Assembly: GCF_004340985.1 (NCBI RefSeq)
Contig: NZ_SLYB01000011.1
Location: forward strand, 4,335 to 68,334
DNA length: 64,000 bases
Direction of reading: 5' to 3'
From: Cricetibacter osteomyelitidis
GTDB lineage: Bacteria > Pseudomonadota > Gammaproteobacteria > Enterobacterales > Pasteurellaceae
Of the stretch, positions 28,513-39,037 are shown one piece after another. The stretch's first letter is position 1; each line of letters starts with the position of its first letter. The position numbers and the translations under genes were made by a program. The notes beneath the pieces were generated by a model. It did not search any database. It saw only the letters and a program-made list of their open reading frames with translations, and had not been told where the DNA came from.

Positions 28513-30051
28513 TTAACCTTTTCTGAACATTGCGAGCATTCTTTGAGTGACTTTAAAGCCGCCAAAGATGTTGATACTTGCCACTAAAACCGCAATAAAC
28601 GCCAACAAATCGATAAATAAGTTACCGGTTGGTTTTGCAATCTGCACTAATGCACCCACGATAATAATACCGGAAATCGCATTGGTTACCGCCATTAACG
28701 GCGTATGCAAGGCATGGCTTACATTCCATACCACATAGTAACCTACCACGCAGGAAAGCACGAATACCGTAAATAGGGAAAGGAAAGATGCCGGAGCGGC
28801 TGAAACGATCCATAAGAATAATAAGGCTGCAATACCCATTGCACCGTATTTCACTTTCGGATCCATTGATTTTTCTTCTTTTTTCACCGCACTTTCCGCT
28901 TTCGCTGCTTGTTTCGGTTGAGCTGAAACCTGAATCGGCGGAGCCGGCCAAGTCACTTCGCCTTCTTTTACCACGGTCACGCCGCGTAATACGACATCTT
29001 CAAAATTAATATCGATTTGACCGTCTTTATTCGGTGCTAATAATTTCAATAAGTTGACTAAGTTAGTACCGTATAATTGAGATGATTGGGTCGGTAAACG
29101 TGCCGGGAAGTCAGTATAACCAATGATTTTGACTTGATTATCCGTAACAAAAATTTCACCCGGTTTGGTATATTCGCAGTTACCGCCGGTTAATGCCGCC
29201 AAATCCACAACCACAGAACCCGGTTTCATTGAGTCCACCATTTCTTTGGTGATTAAACGCGGAGCCGGTTTACCCGGAATCGCTGCGGTAGTAATAATAA
29301 TATCCACTTCTTTCGCTTGTGCTGCATAAAGCGCCATTGCACGACGATTAAATTCTTCGGACATCACTTTCGCATAACCGTCACCGCTACCGCCTTCTTC
29401 TTGGAAATCAATTTCTAAGAAATCAGCGCCCATACTTTTCACTTGCTCTTTCACTTCAGGGCGAGAGTCAAAAGCACGCACAATCGCACCAAGGCTGTTA
29501 GCGGCACCAATTGCAGCAAGACCTGCCACCCCCGCACCGATTACCAACACTTTCGCCGGCGGCACTTTACCCGCTGCGGTAATTTGACCGGTAAAAAAGC
29601 TACCGAAAGCATTTGCCGCTTCGATCACCGCACGATAACCGGAAATATTCGCCATCGAACTCAAGGCATCCAAGGCTTGAGCACGAGAAATACGCGGCAC
29701 GGCATCCATTGCTAACACATTGATCTTCTTGGCAGATAATTTTTCCATTAAAGCGGGATTCTGAGCCGGCCAAATAAAGCTGACCAATGTCGCACCTTCT
29801 TTAATCAATGCAATCTCCGCATCGGTCGGGGCGTTCACTTTAAAAATAATGTCCGCATTCCAAACATCTTGTACAGAACCCACTTTAGCACCTGCTTCCA
29901 CAAATGCCTGATCTTCAAAACTGGCTTTAAAACCTGCCTCGTGTTCCACGATCACGTCAAAACCCAGTTTTAAAATCTGCTGAACAGTTTTCGGTGTGGC
30001 AGCCACACGGGATTCATTATCCAGCAACTCTCTAGGTACACCAATAAGCAT
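28513..30051 (-). CDS. pntA: NAD(P) transhydrogenase subunit alpha
   Basis: A 512-residue protein. Domain I (about 1-380) resembles alanine dehydrogenase and binds NAD(H): [23 protein letters not shown] and [31 protein letters not shown] linker of about 30 Ala/Lys/Glu residues, containing an uptake signal (ESAV), joins it to three or four C-terminal membrane helices. It forms the proton-pumping transhydrogenase with PntB, supplying NADPH. The leader carries a small GGGAT/ATCCC hairpin. Confidence 0.96.
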   Translation of the reverse strand: MLIGVPRELLDNESRVAATPKTVQQILKLGFDVIVEHEAGFKASFEDQAFVEAGAKVGSVQDVWNADIIFKVNAPTDAEIALIKEGATLVSFIWPAQNPALMEKLSAKKINVLAMDAVPRISRAQALDALSSMANISGYRAVIEAANAFGSFFTGQITAAGKVPPAKVLVIGAGVAGLAAIGAANSLGAIVRAFDSRPEVKEQVKSMGADFLEIDFQEEGGSGDGYAKVMSEEFNRRAMALYAAQAKEVDIIITTAAIPGKPAPRLITKEMVDSMKPGSVVVDLAALTGGNCEYTKPGEIFVTDNQVKIIGYTDFPARLPTQSSQLYGTNLVNLLKLLAPNKDGQIDINFEDVVLRGVTVVKEGEVTWPAPPIQVSAQPKQAAKAESAVKKEEKSMDPKVKYGAMGIAALLFLWIVSAAPASFLSLFTVFVLSCVVGYYVVWNVSHALHTPLMAVTNAISGIIIVGALVQIAKPTGNLFIDLLAFIAVLVASINIFGGFKVTQRMLAMFRKG

Positions 30052-30273
30052 AACGATTCCTTCAAATTGGTTGGTTTATATTTAGGGATCGCAATCCCCT
30101 CCTTAATCAAAATCAAAAATGACTGTTTGTAACTCTACCATTTATTGCTTCAAAATTGAAAAGGATTTTTACAGAAATTTACAATTAATTTAATTCATAT
30201 AACCTGTTGAAGTGCGGTTGCTTTTCCGTTTAAAATTTTGTTAAAAATTTTTTAGCTTTTGAGATAATATTTT

Positions 30274-30987
30274 ATGCAATTACCACTACTTCAATCCGCT
30301 ACACTCATTCGCCGTTATAAACGTTTTATGGCTGATGTAACCAAACCTAACGGTGATACGCTTACTATTCACTGTGCCAATACCGGTGCAATGACCGGTT
30401 GCGGTGAACAAGGCGATACCGTTTGGTATTCTGATTCCAAAAGTACAACACGAAAATATCCCTGTTCTTGGGAGCTGACACAACTGAAAAATGGCCAATT
30501 GGTATGCATTAACACGCATCGTTCCAATCAACTTACTTTTGAGGCCTTACAAAATGGAATCATCAAAGAATTAGCGGAATACGATGAAATTCTGCCGGAA
30601 GTGAAATACGGCGAAGAAAACAGCCGTATCGACTTTTTACTTAAAAGTGAAGGCTTACCGGATTGCTATGTGGAAGTGAAATCCGTGACATTGCTGAAAC
30701 ACAATATCGGTATGTTTCCCGATGCCGTCACGACCCGCGGACAAAAACATTTACGTGAATTAATAAGCGTAAAACAACAAGGTAAAAGAGCGGTCATTTT
30801 TTTCGCCGGATTACACAACGGCTTCGATTGCTTTAAAGTAGCGGAATATATCGATCCCGCTTATGCAAAACTGCTCGAAGAAGCCATCACCGTAGGCGTT
30901 GAAGTCTATTGTTATGCTTGCGAATTTGAATTTTCTCTCGGAATTCCTACCGCACTTTCGCTCACCCATGCAGTGCCGCTGATCTGA
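30274..30987 (+). CDS. sfsA: Sugar fermentation stimulation protein SfsA
   Basis: A 237-residue protein of the SfsA family. Conserved blocks include [23 protein letters not shown] (about 33-43), [20 protein letters not shown] and [16 protein letters not shown] (about 149-164), which together give a PD-(D/E)XK-nuclease-like core (D, E-x-K). The family was named for its effect on maltose use in E. coli; a nucleic-acid-binding role has been suggested, but its biochemistry is unsettled. Monocistronic, followed by the sRNA locus. Confidence 0.93.
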   Translation: MQLPLLQSATLIRRYKRFMADVTKPNGDTLTIHCANTGAMTGCGEQGDTVWYSDSKSTTRKYPCSWELTQLKNGQLVCINTHRSNQLTFEALQNGIIKELAEYDEILPEVKYGEENSRIDFLLKSEGLPDCYVEVKSVTLLKHNIGMFPDAVTTRGQKHLRELISVKQQGKRAVIFFAGLHNGFDCFKVAEYIDPAYAKLLEEAITVGVEVYCYACEFEFSLGIPTALSLTHAVPLI

Positions 30988-31023
30988 CCAATGAAAAATT
31001 TATCAAATAATGTAAAAAAGTGC

Positions 31024-31052
31024 TTGCATTTATAATTGAGAATTATTATCAT
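31024..31052 (+). promoter_or_regulatory. Fur-box promoter in the sfsA-arfA spacer
   Basis: TTGCAT (31024-31029), 17-bp spacer, TATCAT (31047-31052) make a sound sigma-70 promoter. TGAGAATTATTATCA (31037-31051) differs at only one position from the 7-1-7 Fur box TGATAAT-N-ATTATCA and covers the -10. Transcription should be shut off by Fe-Fur. The only thing downstream before the next terminator is a short non-coding stretch. Confidence 0.83.
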
Positions 31053-31057
31053 TAGCA

Positions 31058-31132
31058 GCATTCAAACAATAATAGATAATCACTCCAACTTTCAGACGGT
31101 TTTCCCCCACAAAGAGCCGTCTTTTCTTTTTT
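31058..31132 (+). ncRNA. Predicted Fur-repressed small RNA (HrrF/RyhB-like)
   Basis: About 75 nt from the predicted start near 31058 to the T-run at 31122-31132. The terminator stem AGACGG (31094-31099) pairs with CCGTCT (31117-31122), followed by TTTCTTTTTT, the kind of tail Hfq-bound sRNAs carry. The 5-prime part (CATTCAAACAATAATAGATAATC and on) is unstructured by eye, as expected for a pairing region. No ATG frame with a ribosome site lies between promoter and terminator. HrrF of Haemophilus influenzae and Fur-regulated sRNAs of Aggregatibacter are known; homology to these is likely but unchecked. Confidence 0.65.
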
Positions 31133-31167
31133 AACACATCATAAAATCCGCTACTTAATCAAATAGC

Positions 31168-31195
31168 TTGAAAGTTTACGTTTTTTATATAAAAT
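31168..31195 (+). promoter_or_regulatory. Predicted arfA promoter
   Basis: TTGAAA (31168-31173), 16-bp spacer, TAAAAT (31190-31195). It lies after the sRNA terminator, so arfA has its own start. Confidence 0.6.
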
Positions 31196-31233
31196 AGCTC
31201 AACTTTTAAACCACCATAACAAAGGAAATATTT

Positions 31234-31458
31234 ATGGAAAAGAAAAAACAGGTTCAAACTGTGCAAAATACGCCGGTATATGAACACAATAAAGGTACAA
31301 TCCGCGATAATGCATTATTTGCACTGGTGCGGGATCCGCTGTTCCGACAACGCATTGAGAAAAAACTGAAAGGCAAAGGCAGTTATCAACGTAAAGCCAA
31401 ACACGCAAACAACTATTTTGAAAAGCCCGATTATCAACGTTCTGTGTTAGAATTTTAA
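31234..31458 (+). CDS. arfA: Alternative ribosome-rescue factor A
   Basis: A 74-residue basic protein. [37 protein letters not shown] (about 21-57) is the ArfA core: it enters the empty mRNA channel of stalled ribosomes and recruits RF2, backing up tmRNA. ATG 31234 follows AAAGGAAA. In several proteobacteria ArfA is made from mRNA lacking a stop codon, so that full-length protein is tagged and destroyed when tmRNA works. Here the last nine codons lie in a terminator hairpin (31426-31466), consistent with that strategy, although the stop codon still precedes the T-run. Confidence 0.92.
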   Translation: MEKKKQVQTVQNTPVYEHNKGTIRDNALFALVRDPLFRQRIEKKLKGKGSYQRKAKHANNYFEKPDYQRSVLEF

Positions 31459-31472
31459 TAATCGGGTTTTTT
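31426..31472 (+). terminator. Terminator hairpin overlapping the end of arfA
   Basis: CCCGATTAT (31426-31434, coding) pairs with ATAATCGGG (31458-31466), followed by TTTTTT (31467-31472). The loop of 23 nt holds the last codons; the right arm begins on the final A of the TAA stop. The left arm is inside the reading frame. Confidence 0.85.
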
Positions 31473-31507
31473 ATTGCGCTAATTTCATCACAAATAAGGA
31501 GAATACT

Positions 31508-32116
31508 ATGAAACTCTGGTCATCTACAATGAGTCCTTTTGTGCGTAAAGTTTCGGTGACTATCGTTCATCACAATTTACAATCACAAATTGAAGTGTTA
31601 AACACCAAAGCGGCAGATCCTAACGCACCGCATAATCAAGACAACCCACTTGGTCGTATTCCTGCATTGCAGTTACAAAACGGAGAATGGTTGTTCGGTA
31701 GTTTGGTGATTTCCGAATATCTCGACAGTATCGGTGAAAATAGCACGCTTTTCCCGCAAAATGAAAGCAAATTTAAGGCACTAGGATTACATTCTCTGGT
31801 GGATGGTATTATGGAAAACACAATGCCGATGGCAGTGGAACGCATGATGCGACCGGAATCGGAATGGTGGAACAGCCGTCATCAGCAACTGATCGAACGC
31901 AATCAACGCAGTTTCCGCTATTTAGCCGAACGTTTATCCACAATCGGCGAGGATCTCAATATCGGTACGATTACATTAACAGCATTAATCGATTGGTATG
32001 CGTTTCGTGAAAATGTGATTGGTTATTCACTCAATGATATTGCACCAGAATTAGTACAATGGGCAGAAAAAATGAACGAAAAATATACCGCACTTTCGGC
32101 GACGAAGCCTTGTTAA
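31508..32116 (+). CDS. Glutathione S-transferase family protein
   Basis: A 202-residue protein with a thioredoxin-like N-domain (MKLWSSTMSPFVRKVSV; NPLGRIPALQL 46-56 with the cis-proline; ISEYLD 68-73) and an all-helical C-domain. Ser/Thr near residue 9 (SPF) is the likely glutathione-contact residue; there is no Cys at that place. It resembles E. coli YibF. The substrate is unknown. Starts at ATG 31508 behind AAGGAG. Convergent with glnE over a 77-bp gap that has no clear terminator. Confidence 0.87.
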   Translation: MKLWSSTMSPFVRKVSVTIVHHNLQSQIEVLNTKAADPNAPHNQDNPLGRIPALQLQNGEWLFGSLVISEYLDSIGENSTLFPQNESKFKALGLHSLVDGIMENTMPMAVERMMRPESEWWNSRHQQLIERNQRSFRYLAERLSTIGEDLNIGTITLTALIDWYAFRENVIGYSLNDIAPELVQWAEKMNEKYTALSATKPC

Positions 32117-32193
32117 TATTCCTCGCCCGATTGCAAGAGAGGGTGGAGAAAATACAGTGCATTCTTCATTCAGAGGAAGAGGGAAAAAATCCT

Positions 32194-35076
32194 TTATTCC
32201 AACAACTCCTTCCAAATTCTCTGAACAAACGCCCGTTCATCGGCAAATTCCGTTGCAGGCACAACGGACGGTTCGCCTAATAAATTCAAATGATGGATTT
32301 TATTGCGTAAACCGGTATAAGCGGCTTTCAGCTTCTCTGAAATTTCGTGAGAAATCACCGCACTTTGCGCCATTATCTCGAAAATTCGCACATTATCCGA
32401 CCACTTCGCCAACTGCGGATATTGAGGTGCGTTGGCCAGTACTAAATACTGGGCGATAAATTCAATATCTGTAATACCACCACGATCTTTTTTAATATTG
32501 AATAAGGTTTCATCTGTACTTGCAAGATGTTCATACATTTTTTCCCGCATTTCCCGTACGTCTTGTTTGAGTTTTTGCAGATCCCGCGGCAATGCCAAGG
32601 TAGCTTGGCGGATTTGCTCGAATTGTTTGCATAACGCGGCTTCGCCAAATACCGCGCGACTCCGAACCAAGGCTTGTGTTTCCCATGTCCAGGCTTCATT
32701 TTTTTGATAATCCGCAAAAGCAGCCAAACTACTCACTAACATTCCCGCTTCGCCGGACGGTCGCAATCGCATATCCACTTCATACAACACCCCTGCACTG
32801 GTATTGATATTAAAAATGCTGATTACTTTTTTGGCTAACCGTAAATAAAACTGCACCGTATCAATGGGACGTTTACCGCCAATAGTTTGGCCGTTTTGCA
32901 AAGCATCGTATAAAAACACTAAATCCAAATCGGATTTATAACCCAGTTCCACCCCGCCTAATTTGCCGTAGCCCACCACTAAAAAGCTTCTTTCATTTTC
33001 CGCCAAATGATCCGGCACGCCGTGACGGGCGGTGATTTGCTGCCACGCCAAATTCACCACCGCATTGATTATCGCTTCTGCCAGAAAGGTGAGATGATCG
33101 CTCACTTTCATCACCGGCAACACGCCAAGAATATCCGCTGCAGCTACACGCAATAAACAGGCCTGTTTAAATTGGCGTAACGCATCAATAAACTGCTCTT
33201 CGTCATCTTGTGGCAACCGTAATAAATATTGTTGTAATTCAGTATGATAACTATCAGCAAGCGGTGGATTACGTAACAATTTCGGATCTAATAATTCATC
33301 CAGTAAAATCGGATGGCGAGCCACTTGTTCAGCGATCATTTGCGATTCTTCGCACAGTTGCAGCAACTGGGTTAAGGCTTGCGGATTTTCCAACAATAGC
33401 TCTAAATAGGTGGTGCGTGTAAGAATTTTATCGATGATATTAAGAATGCGGGGCAATAAAGTGCGGTAGTTTTTATAAAAAAAAATCTGCGGCAATAACA
33501 AGGGGATTAATTGTGATAAAATTTTACGCCCGCGCATACCAATCGGGCGACGACCGGTTTCTGTTTTAAATAACTGCAATTTTTCGATGATTTCATCGAA
33601 ATCCTGTCTGTTGACGTTATTTTCCTGCAGAATCTGCTCAAATTCGGCAGTATCAAAATCCGTCTCTAAAAAATCCTGCCATTCGTTTTCGGCTTCCGTT
33701 TCATCCTGTTCCGCTTTATCTCCGAAAAGCGTATCAAAAACCGACCGCACTTTGCGGTGGTGTTCATTCAATACAATATAAAAACCTGCCCAATCGTGAA
33801 TCGGATAATGCACTGTGACTGTTTGTTGATGTTCGTCCCATTGAGTAAAGGTTTGTGTCGCCAACACTAAACGGCTGCGATTTAATTCGTCTTCCGGTAG
33901 GGTTTGGGTTTGCTCGTCATTAATGGCCTGCAACACATTTTCCGTACGGCGCAAGAATAAATAAGCCTGCAATAAATCGTTTTTTTGTTGCGGTGTGATC
34001 AATTCCAATTCTGCAATTACCGGCAATAATTTTAATAGCGAATGTTGCTGCAAACGCACTTCCCGTCCACCGCGGATCAACTGAAACACTTGCACGATAA
34101 ATTCGATTTCCCGAATACCGCCCGCACCGAGTTTAATATTATCCGTCAATCCGCGACGACGCACTTCCCGCTCGATTTTGCCTTTCATTTCCCGCAGAGA
34201 CTGAATCACGCTGAAATCAATATAACGGCGATAGACAAAAGGCCGCAGTAGCTGACGGAGATATTTTTGATGCGGACAATGGGGATTTTCGCCCAAAATC
34301 CGCCCTTTTATCATGGCATACCGTTCCCAATCCCGTCCTTGTTCTTGGTAATAGGTTTCCATTGCGTTAAAACTCAATGCCAATGCACCGTTATCACCAA
34401 AAGGTCGCAACCGCATATCCGTGCGATACACAAATCCGTCGGGCGTAAATTGATCTAACGCATTAATCAAACGCTGCCCCAAGCGAGTGAAAAATTTGGC
34501 ATTATCCACCGTGCGGCGTGCACCGGCGGTTTCGCCGTTTTCCGGGTAAACAAAAATCAAATCGATATCCGATGAAAAATTTAGCTCAAAGCCGCCCAAT
34601 TTTCCCATTCCTAAAATCAACAGTGGTTGTGGTTCGCCTTTGTTATTGGTCGGCGTGCCGATTTCGGTGGCAAGTGTGGTATATAACCAATCTCTTGCCC
34701 CAATAATCAGGCTTTCCGCCAACTGCGATAAACGGATAAAAATCTGCTCCACCGTCGCTAAATTCAGGGTTTGACACACAGATAATTTTGCCATTTCCCG
34801 ATTGCGGAATTGCCGCAACACGCGATAAAGCTGTTCTTCATCCTCAGTTTCTGCCAACAACGCGTTAAGCTGACTACCATAATTGCCGCAATCTGAAAAT
34901 TGAATCGGCTTTACCGCCCATTCTGCCAAAAAGTGCGGTTGTTTTTTGCAAACATTTGTTACAAAGTCCGACATTAAAATAGCTTGGGGAATTTGCGGAT
35001 GTTGGGATAAATCCGTGGAAATAGGCTGTTCTGCCAAAAGTGCGGTGAGATGGGTAAGCGTTTCTGTATTATTCAT
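32194..35076 (-). CDS. glnE: Bifunctional glutamine synthetase adenylyltransferase / adenylyl-removing enzyme
   Basis: A 960-residue protein with two nucleotidyltransferase domains: [22 protein letters not shown] near residue 160 (adenylyl removal) and [23 protein letters not shown] in the C-terminal half (adenylylation), joined by a PII-responsive middle region. It sets glutamine synthetase activity according to nitrogen state. ATG 35076 ([10 protein letters not shown]) is chosen; ATG 35094 would add six residues and overlap the upstream gene by 13 bp. Neither has a clear ribosome site, so translation may be coupled to the gene before it. Confidence 0.94.
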   Translation of the reverse strand: MNNTETLTHLTALLAEQPISTDLSQHPQIPQAILMSDFVTNVCKKQPHFLAEWAVKPIQFSDCGNYGSQLNALLAETEDEEQLYRVLRQFRNREMAKLSVCQTLNLATVEQIFIRLSQLAESLIIGARDWLYTTLATEIGTPTNNKGEPQPLLILGMGKLGGFELNFSSDIDLIFVYPENGETAGARRTVDNAKFFTRLGQRLINALDQFTPDGFVYRTDMRLRPFGDNGALALSFNAMETYYQEQGRDWERYAMIKGRILGENPHCPHQKYLRQLLRPFVYRRYIDFSVIQSLREMKGKIEREVRRRGLTDNIKLGAGGIREIEFIVQVFQLIRGGREVRLQQHSLLKLLPVIAELELITPQQKNDLLQAYLFLRRTENVLQAINDEQTQTLPEDELNRSRLVLATQTFTQWDEHQQTVTVHYPIHDWAGFYIVLNEHHRKVRSVFDTLFGDKAEQDETEAENEWQDFLETDFDTAEFEQILQENNVNRQDFDEIIEKLQLFKTETGRRPIGMRGRKILSQLIPLLLPQIFFYKNYRTLLPRILNIIDKILTRTTYLELLLENPQALTQLLQLCEESQMIAEQVARHPILLDELLDPKLLRNPPLADSYHTELQQYLLRLPQDDEEQFIDALRQFKQACLLRVAAADILGVLPVMKVSDHLTFLAEAIINAVVNLAWQQITARHGVPDHLAENERSFLVVGYGKLGGVELGYKSDLDLVFLYDALQNGQTIGGKRPIDTVQFYLRLAKKVISIFNINTSAGVLYEVDMRLRPSGEAGMLVSSLAAFADYQKNEAWTWETQALVRSRAVFGEAALCKQFEQIRQATLALPRDLQKLKQDVREMREKMYEHLASTDETLFNIKKDRGGITDIEFIAQYLVLANAPQYPQLAKWSDNVRIFEIMAQSAVISHEISEKLKAAYTGLRNKIHHLNLLGEPSVVPATEFADERAFVQRIWKELLE

Positions 35077-35081
35077 AATAT

Positions 35082-35699
35082 TTACTGATGGCATTTTTCA
35101 TACAACGGCAGCAAATCCCGAATAGTCTGCGTGATAAATTCCGCACAATCGGTTTGTGCCAGTTGGTCTTTTTCCAGATTTTTGCCGATACACCAAAAAT
35201 CATCGGCGGTGCGTAAATTAAGATCGGATTGAATGAAATGCTCGGCAGTTTGGAAATCATCGTATTCGCTGTCGTCGCCACGCCAGAGATCGAAATTTGT
35301 ATATCCGGCAAAATCAAAATCCGTCAGCCATTGATTATATTGATCCACATTGATTTGCGAGCGATCTGCGCGATAACAATGCCAGTCTAAGCTAACTTGC
35401 AAGCGGCGACGGTTAAGCAAAACAGACAAAATCGCCGCGGAATTTTTATGATATTCGTATTTAAAATAAGCGAAAAAATGTGCCCGCACTTGCCATCCGT
35501 TGCACCATTTTTCAATATGCGGTTCGGCAAAAGGCGTGCCGAGATTACGGGAAACCTGTAAAATTAAGGCTTTCCACTCATTCCACGCCTGTTTGTAATC
35601 CGCTTTGATTTGCAAAATGGTTTCAGGTTGGTATTTTTTTAATTGGGAAAACTGAAAAAACGGAATATCAAACAATTCGCAGGATTTTGCCGTCAGCAT
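35082..35699 (-). CDS. Conserved hypothetical protein between ygfZ and glnE
   Basis: A 205-residue soluble protein, very rich in Trp, Tyr, Phe and acidic residues ([49 protein letters not shown]). No signal peptide or membrane helix. I do not recognise the family. ATG 35699 begins two bases after the ygfZ stop, and its own stop is 5 bp before glnE, so ygfZ, this gene and glnE look like one transcript. The dense packing argues it is a real gene. Function unknown. Confidence 0.72.
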   Translation of the reverse strand: MLTAKSCELFDIPFFQFSQLKKYQPETILQIKADYKQAWNEWKALILQVSRNLGTPFAEPHIEKWCNGWQVRAHFFAYFKYEYHKNSAAILSVLLNRRRLQVSLDWHCYRADRSQINVDQYNQWLTDFDFAGYTNFDLWRGDDSEYDDFQTAEHFIQSDLNLRTADDFWCIGKNLEKDQLAQTDCAEFITQTIRDLLPLYEKCHQ

Positions 35700-35700
35700 T

Positions 35701-36642
35701 TTAGTTTTCCAATGTATAAGGCAGCGGGTATAAGCATAAACGGCTTTCATCGCTCGGCAAACGGAAATGGGTGTTTGGTTCGATATCTTTATTCAACACT
35801 ACTTGCAACCATAAATTTCCGTCAAAATTCACCGCACTTATAATGGTACCGGTTTTCCGCCAGTTGGTTTCCAACAGCATTTCCACTTCGGAACCGATTT
35901 CCGGCAGACTGTCGGTTTTACCGGCTAAGGTGAACATCGCCCGTTTATTCGCTCCGCGATATTTCGCCCGTGCCACCATTTCCTGCCCGATATAACAGCC
36001 TTTTTGGAAAGAAATCCCCGTTTCCAATAATTGCAGATTCAAGGCTTGCGGTAAAAATTCGTTTTGTGTTTTTGCCGCAAGCAATGGCATGCCGTCTTGA
36101 ATATCCAATAAATCCCATTGTGCGAAATCTGAATTAAAATCAATAGTTTCCGTTTGATGATTGATTAATATATAGCGCGGTTGAGCGGTTTCGAGATAGA
36201 GTTGCACTTGCATCTCATTTTGCAGAACCGGTTGAGTTTTATCCGAAATCTGACCGCACTTTTGAGCGACAAAATCTTGAGCCTGTTCACCGGCAATACC
36301 AACGATTTGAGCGTTTAATTCCGTAAAAGTAATTTTGGAAAAAACTGCATATTTTTTCAAATTCGCCAAACCTAATGCCAACAAATCTTTGTGTATTAAT
36401 AAATAAAATTGTGTCGGGCTTAAACGGATTAAGCGGAATAAAGACAACATTTTTCCTTTCGGATCGCAATTTGCCGTTAAGGTGGAATGGCCTACCGCTA
36501 ATTTAGCCACATCACAAGTCAACTGGCCTTGCAGATATTTTTCCGCCTCATCACCGCAGGCTTCGATCACGGTATATTGCGTCAGATCAGCGATAATCAA
36601 TGATTTTTCTTGCGTTAATAATGCATATTGACAACTTGTCAT
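35701..36642 (-). CDS. ygfZ: Folate-binding protein YgfZ (Fe-S cluster and tRNA modification factor)
   Basis: A 313-residue protein of the GcvT-like fold. The family signature K214-G-C216-Y-I-G-Q-E-(x)3-R-x-K-Y-R-G230 is intact, including the essential Cys216. It binds folate and supports certain [4Fe-4S] enzymes such as MiaB. Upstream, yicC ends with the same orientation; downstream genes follow without a gap. The start ATG 36642 is preceded by AAGGAAAGGTT. Confidence 0.93.
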   Translation of the reverse strand: MTSCQYALLTQEKSLIIADLTQYTVIEACGDEAEKYLQGQLTCDVAKLAVGHSTLTANCDPKGKMLSLFRLIRLSPTQFYLLIHKDLLALGLANLKKYAVFSKITFTELNAQIVGIAGEQAQDFVAQKCGQISDKTQPVLQNEMQVQLYLETAQPRYILINHQTETIDFNSDFAQWDLLDIQDGMPLLAAKTQNEFLPQALNLQLLETGISFQKGCYIGQEMVARAKYRGANKRAMFTLAGKTDSLPEIGSEVEMLLETNWRKTGTIISAVNFDGNLWLQVVLNKDIEPNTHFRLPSDESRLCLYPLPYTLEN

Positions 36643-36651
36643 AACCTTTCC

Positions 36652-37515
36652 TTATTCCAAATTCTGAATTTGTTCACGCATTTGTTCGATCAGCACTTTC
36701 AATTCCACGGCAGAATTGGTGATATCGGTGTTAATCGATTTTGATGCCAACGTGTTGGATTCGCGGTTGAGTTCTTGCATCATAAAGTCCAGTTTACGCC
36801 CGACCGCACCGCCTTTTTTCAAAATGCCGTTGGTTTCTTTCACGTGCATTTGCAGGCGATCTAATTCCTCTGCCACATCCACACGTTGAGCAAGTAATAC
36901 CATTTCTTGTTCTAAACGGGTCGGATCCGCCTGTATTTGGATTTCATCAAAACGTTGCTGTAATTTTTCCCGTTGCCATTGCAAAATTTCCGGCATAAAC
37001 GACCGCACTTTCACTGCTTCTGCATCAATGGCGGTCAGGCGTTGTTGAATCACTGACTGTAATTTTTCCCCTTCGCGGGCACGCATAGCGATAAAGTCTT
37101 GTAATAATTCGTCAAATCCCGCCAGTAAATCCTGGCTGATTAAATCCAAATCCTGCTCCGGCGTTTCCACCACGCCAGGATAGCGTAACACATCCGTTAA
37201 ATTGATTTCCCCTTCGCCTGTTTGCTGTTTAAGCCATTGCAGAGATTGAATCACTGATTGTGCTAACTCTTTGTTTAAATTCAATTCTTGGGCAGTCTGT
37301 TTTTTACTGTCGATGCGTAAAGAACATTCAATTTTACCGCGGGTAAGATTTTGGCGGAGTTTTTCACGCAAAGCATTTTCCAATCCGCGAAATTGTTCCG
37401 GCAAGCGGAAGAAGTTTTCTAAATAGCGTTGATTAACGGATCGAATTTCCCAAACGGCATCGCCCCAATCTTTTTTGATTTCATGACGGGCAAAAGCGGT
37501 CATACTGTATATCAT
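36652..37515 (-). CDS. yicC: YicC family endoribonuclease
   Basis: A 287-residue protein, the same length as E. coli YicC. It begins MIYSMTAFARHE and contains EIRSVNQRYLENFFRLPEQFRGLENALREKL, FIAMRAREGEKL and a C-terminal KLDFMMQELNRESNTLASKS with the conserved EMNRE-type motif (here QELNRE). Recent work describes the family as ribonucleases acting on sRNA and mRNA. ATG 37515 follows AAAAGGAAAAA; the longer frame upstream is non-coding leader. Divergent from rph over 109 bp, the E. coli arrangement. Confidence 0.93.
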   Translation of the reverse strand: MIYSMTAFARHEIKKDWGDAVWEIRSVNQRYLENFFRLPEQFRGLENALREKLRQNLTRGKIECSLRIDSKKQTAQELNLNKELAQSVIQSLQWLKQQTGEGEINLTDVLRYPGVVETPEQDLDLISQDLLAGFDELLQDFIAMRAREGEKLQSVIQQRLTAIDAEAVKVRSFMPEILQWQREKLQQRFDEIQIQADPTRLEQEMVLLAQRVDVAEELDRLQMHVKETNGILKKGGAVGRKLDFMMQELNRESNTLASKSINTDITNSAVELKVLIEQMREQIQNLE

Positions 37516-37624
37516 TTTGTTTTTCCTTTTTATTATTCTTAAGATTAAAACATTGTACCCATAAATTTCCCCGCGTGCTAGAATATCCCCCAATTTTAAT
37601 CTAAGAATTTCAAAAGGAGAGACA

Positions 37625-38338
37625 ATGCGACCAAATAACCGAGCATTAAACCAACCCCGCTCAATTAAAATCACCCGTAACTACACCAAACACGCCGAAG
37701 GATCCGTACTTGTGGAATTTGGTGATACTAAGGTGCTTTGCACCGCCACCATAGAAGAAACCGTTCCCCGCTTTCTCAAAGGACAAAACCAAGGTTGGGT
37801 TACTGCAGAATACGGCATGTTACCACGTTCCACCCATAGCAGAATGCAACGTGAAGCGGCAAAAGGCAAACAAAGCGGTCGCACAATGGAAATCCAACGT
37901 CTTATCGCCCGTTCTTTACGAGCAATGATCAACTTAGAAGCCCTTGGCGAACGCACTATCACCCTAGATTGCGATGTGATCCAAGCCGACGGCGGCACTC
38001 GTACCGCCTCCATCACCGGTGCCAGTGTGGCGTTAACCGATGCCATTAACGGCTTAGTAGCAAACGGCACATTAAAAAATAGTCCGTTAAAAGGTTTAGT
38101 GGCAGCAATTTCTGTGGGTATCGTCAATGGTGAAGCGGTGTGCGATTTGGAATACGTGGAAGACTCTGCCGCCGAAACCGATATGAATGTGGTTATGTTA
38201 GAAGACGGCAGAATGATCGAAGTGCAAGGCACTGCAGAAGGCGAACCGTTCAGTCACGATGAATTATTGCAATTATTGGATTTAGCGAAACAAGGCTGCG
38301 ACCGGATTTTTGCAGAACAACGCAAAGCATTGGCATAA
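37625..38338 (+). CDS. rph: Ribonuclease PH
   Basis: A 237-residue phosphorolytic 3-prime exoribonuclease trimming tRNA precursors. [41 protein letters not shown] begins the fold; the phosphate-site arginine lies in [17 protein letters not shown] (about 84-100), and [18 protein letters not shown] is the family signature. Length matches the intact 238-residue form, unlike the frameshifted E. coli K-12 allele. Followed after 12 bp by pyrE as a two-gene operon. Confidence 0.97.
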   Translation: MRPNNRALNQPRSIKITRNYTKHAEGSVLVEFGDTKVLCTATIEETVPRFLKGQNQGWVTAEYGMLPRSTHSRMQREAAKGKQSGRTMEIQRLIARSLRAMINLEALGERTITLDCDVIQADGGTRTASITGASVALTDAINGLVANGTLKNSPLKGLVAAISVGIVNGEAVCDLEYVEDSAAETDMNVVMLEDGRMIEVQGTAEGEPFSHDELLQLLDLAKQGCDRIFAEQRKALA

Positions 38339-38350
38339 CCGGAGTATCAA

Positions 38351-38992
38351 GTGCAAAACTACAAACAACAATTTATTCAGTTTGCATTAAGCCGTAATGT
38401 ATTGAAATTTGGTGAGTTTACTTTAAAATCCAGCCGAAAAAGCCCATATTTCTTTAATGCGGGATTATTCAACAGCGGGGCAGATTTGGCTCGTTTAGGA
38501 GAATTTTATGCGGCTGCGATTCAGGCAAGTGCGGTGGATTTTGATGTCATTTTCGGCCCGGCGTATAAAGGTATTCCTATCGGCACCACGGCTTCTGTGG
38601 CGTTATTCAACCAATACGGTATTGATAAACCTGTCTGCTTTAATCGCAAAGAAGCCAAAGATCACGGTGAAGGCGGCAATTTAATCGGCAGTCCGTTGCA
38701 AGGCAAAGTGCTTTTGGTGGACGATGTCATCACCGCAGGCACGGCTATTCGTGAAAGTATGGATTTAATCGCTGCCAATAAAGCTAGCTTAAGTGCAGTA
38801 TTAATCGCCTTAAACCGCAAAGAACGCGGCAAAGGCGAACTATCCGCCATTCAAGAAGTGGAACGGGATTATCAATGCACCGTACTGTCTATTATTGACT
38901 TAGATGATTTAATGCAATTTATTGAAAATGATGAAAATTATCGGGAATTTTTACCGTCAATGAAGGCTTATCGCGAGCAGTATGGGGTTTAA
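38351..38992 (+). CDS. pyrE: Orotate phosphoribosyltransferase
   Basis: A 213-residue type I PRTase making OMP from orotate and PRPP. The PRPP loop is [14 protein letters not shown] (about 120-133); [12 protein letters not shown] is the mobile catalytic loop and [10 protein letters not shown] the phosphate site. The start is GTG at 38351, 6 bp after GGAG, giving [14 protein letters not shown], which matches the family's N-terminus. An uptake signal inside the gene reads ASAV. Co-transcribed with rph. No pyrimidine attenuator is visible in the 12-bp gap. Confidence 0.97.
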   Translation: MQNYKQQFIQFALSRNVLKFGEFTLKSSRKSPYFFNAGLFNSGADLARLGEFYAAAIQASAVDFDVIFGPAYKGIPIGTTASVALFNQYGIDKPVCFNRKEAKDHGEGGNLIGSPLQGKVLLVDDVITAGTAIRESMDLIAANKASLSAVLIALNRKERGKGELSAIQEVERDYQCTVLSIIDLDDLMQFIENDENYREFLPSMKAYREQYGV

Positions 38993-39037
38993 CGTTGTTA
39001 TAAAACATCACTATTGTAAATCAACAGGAGAAAATAA

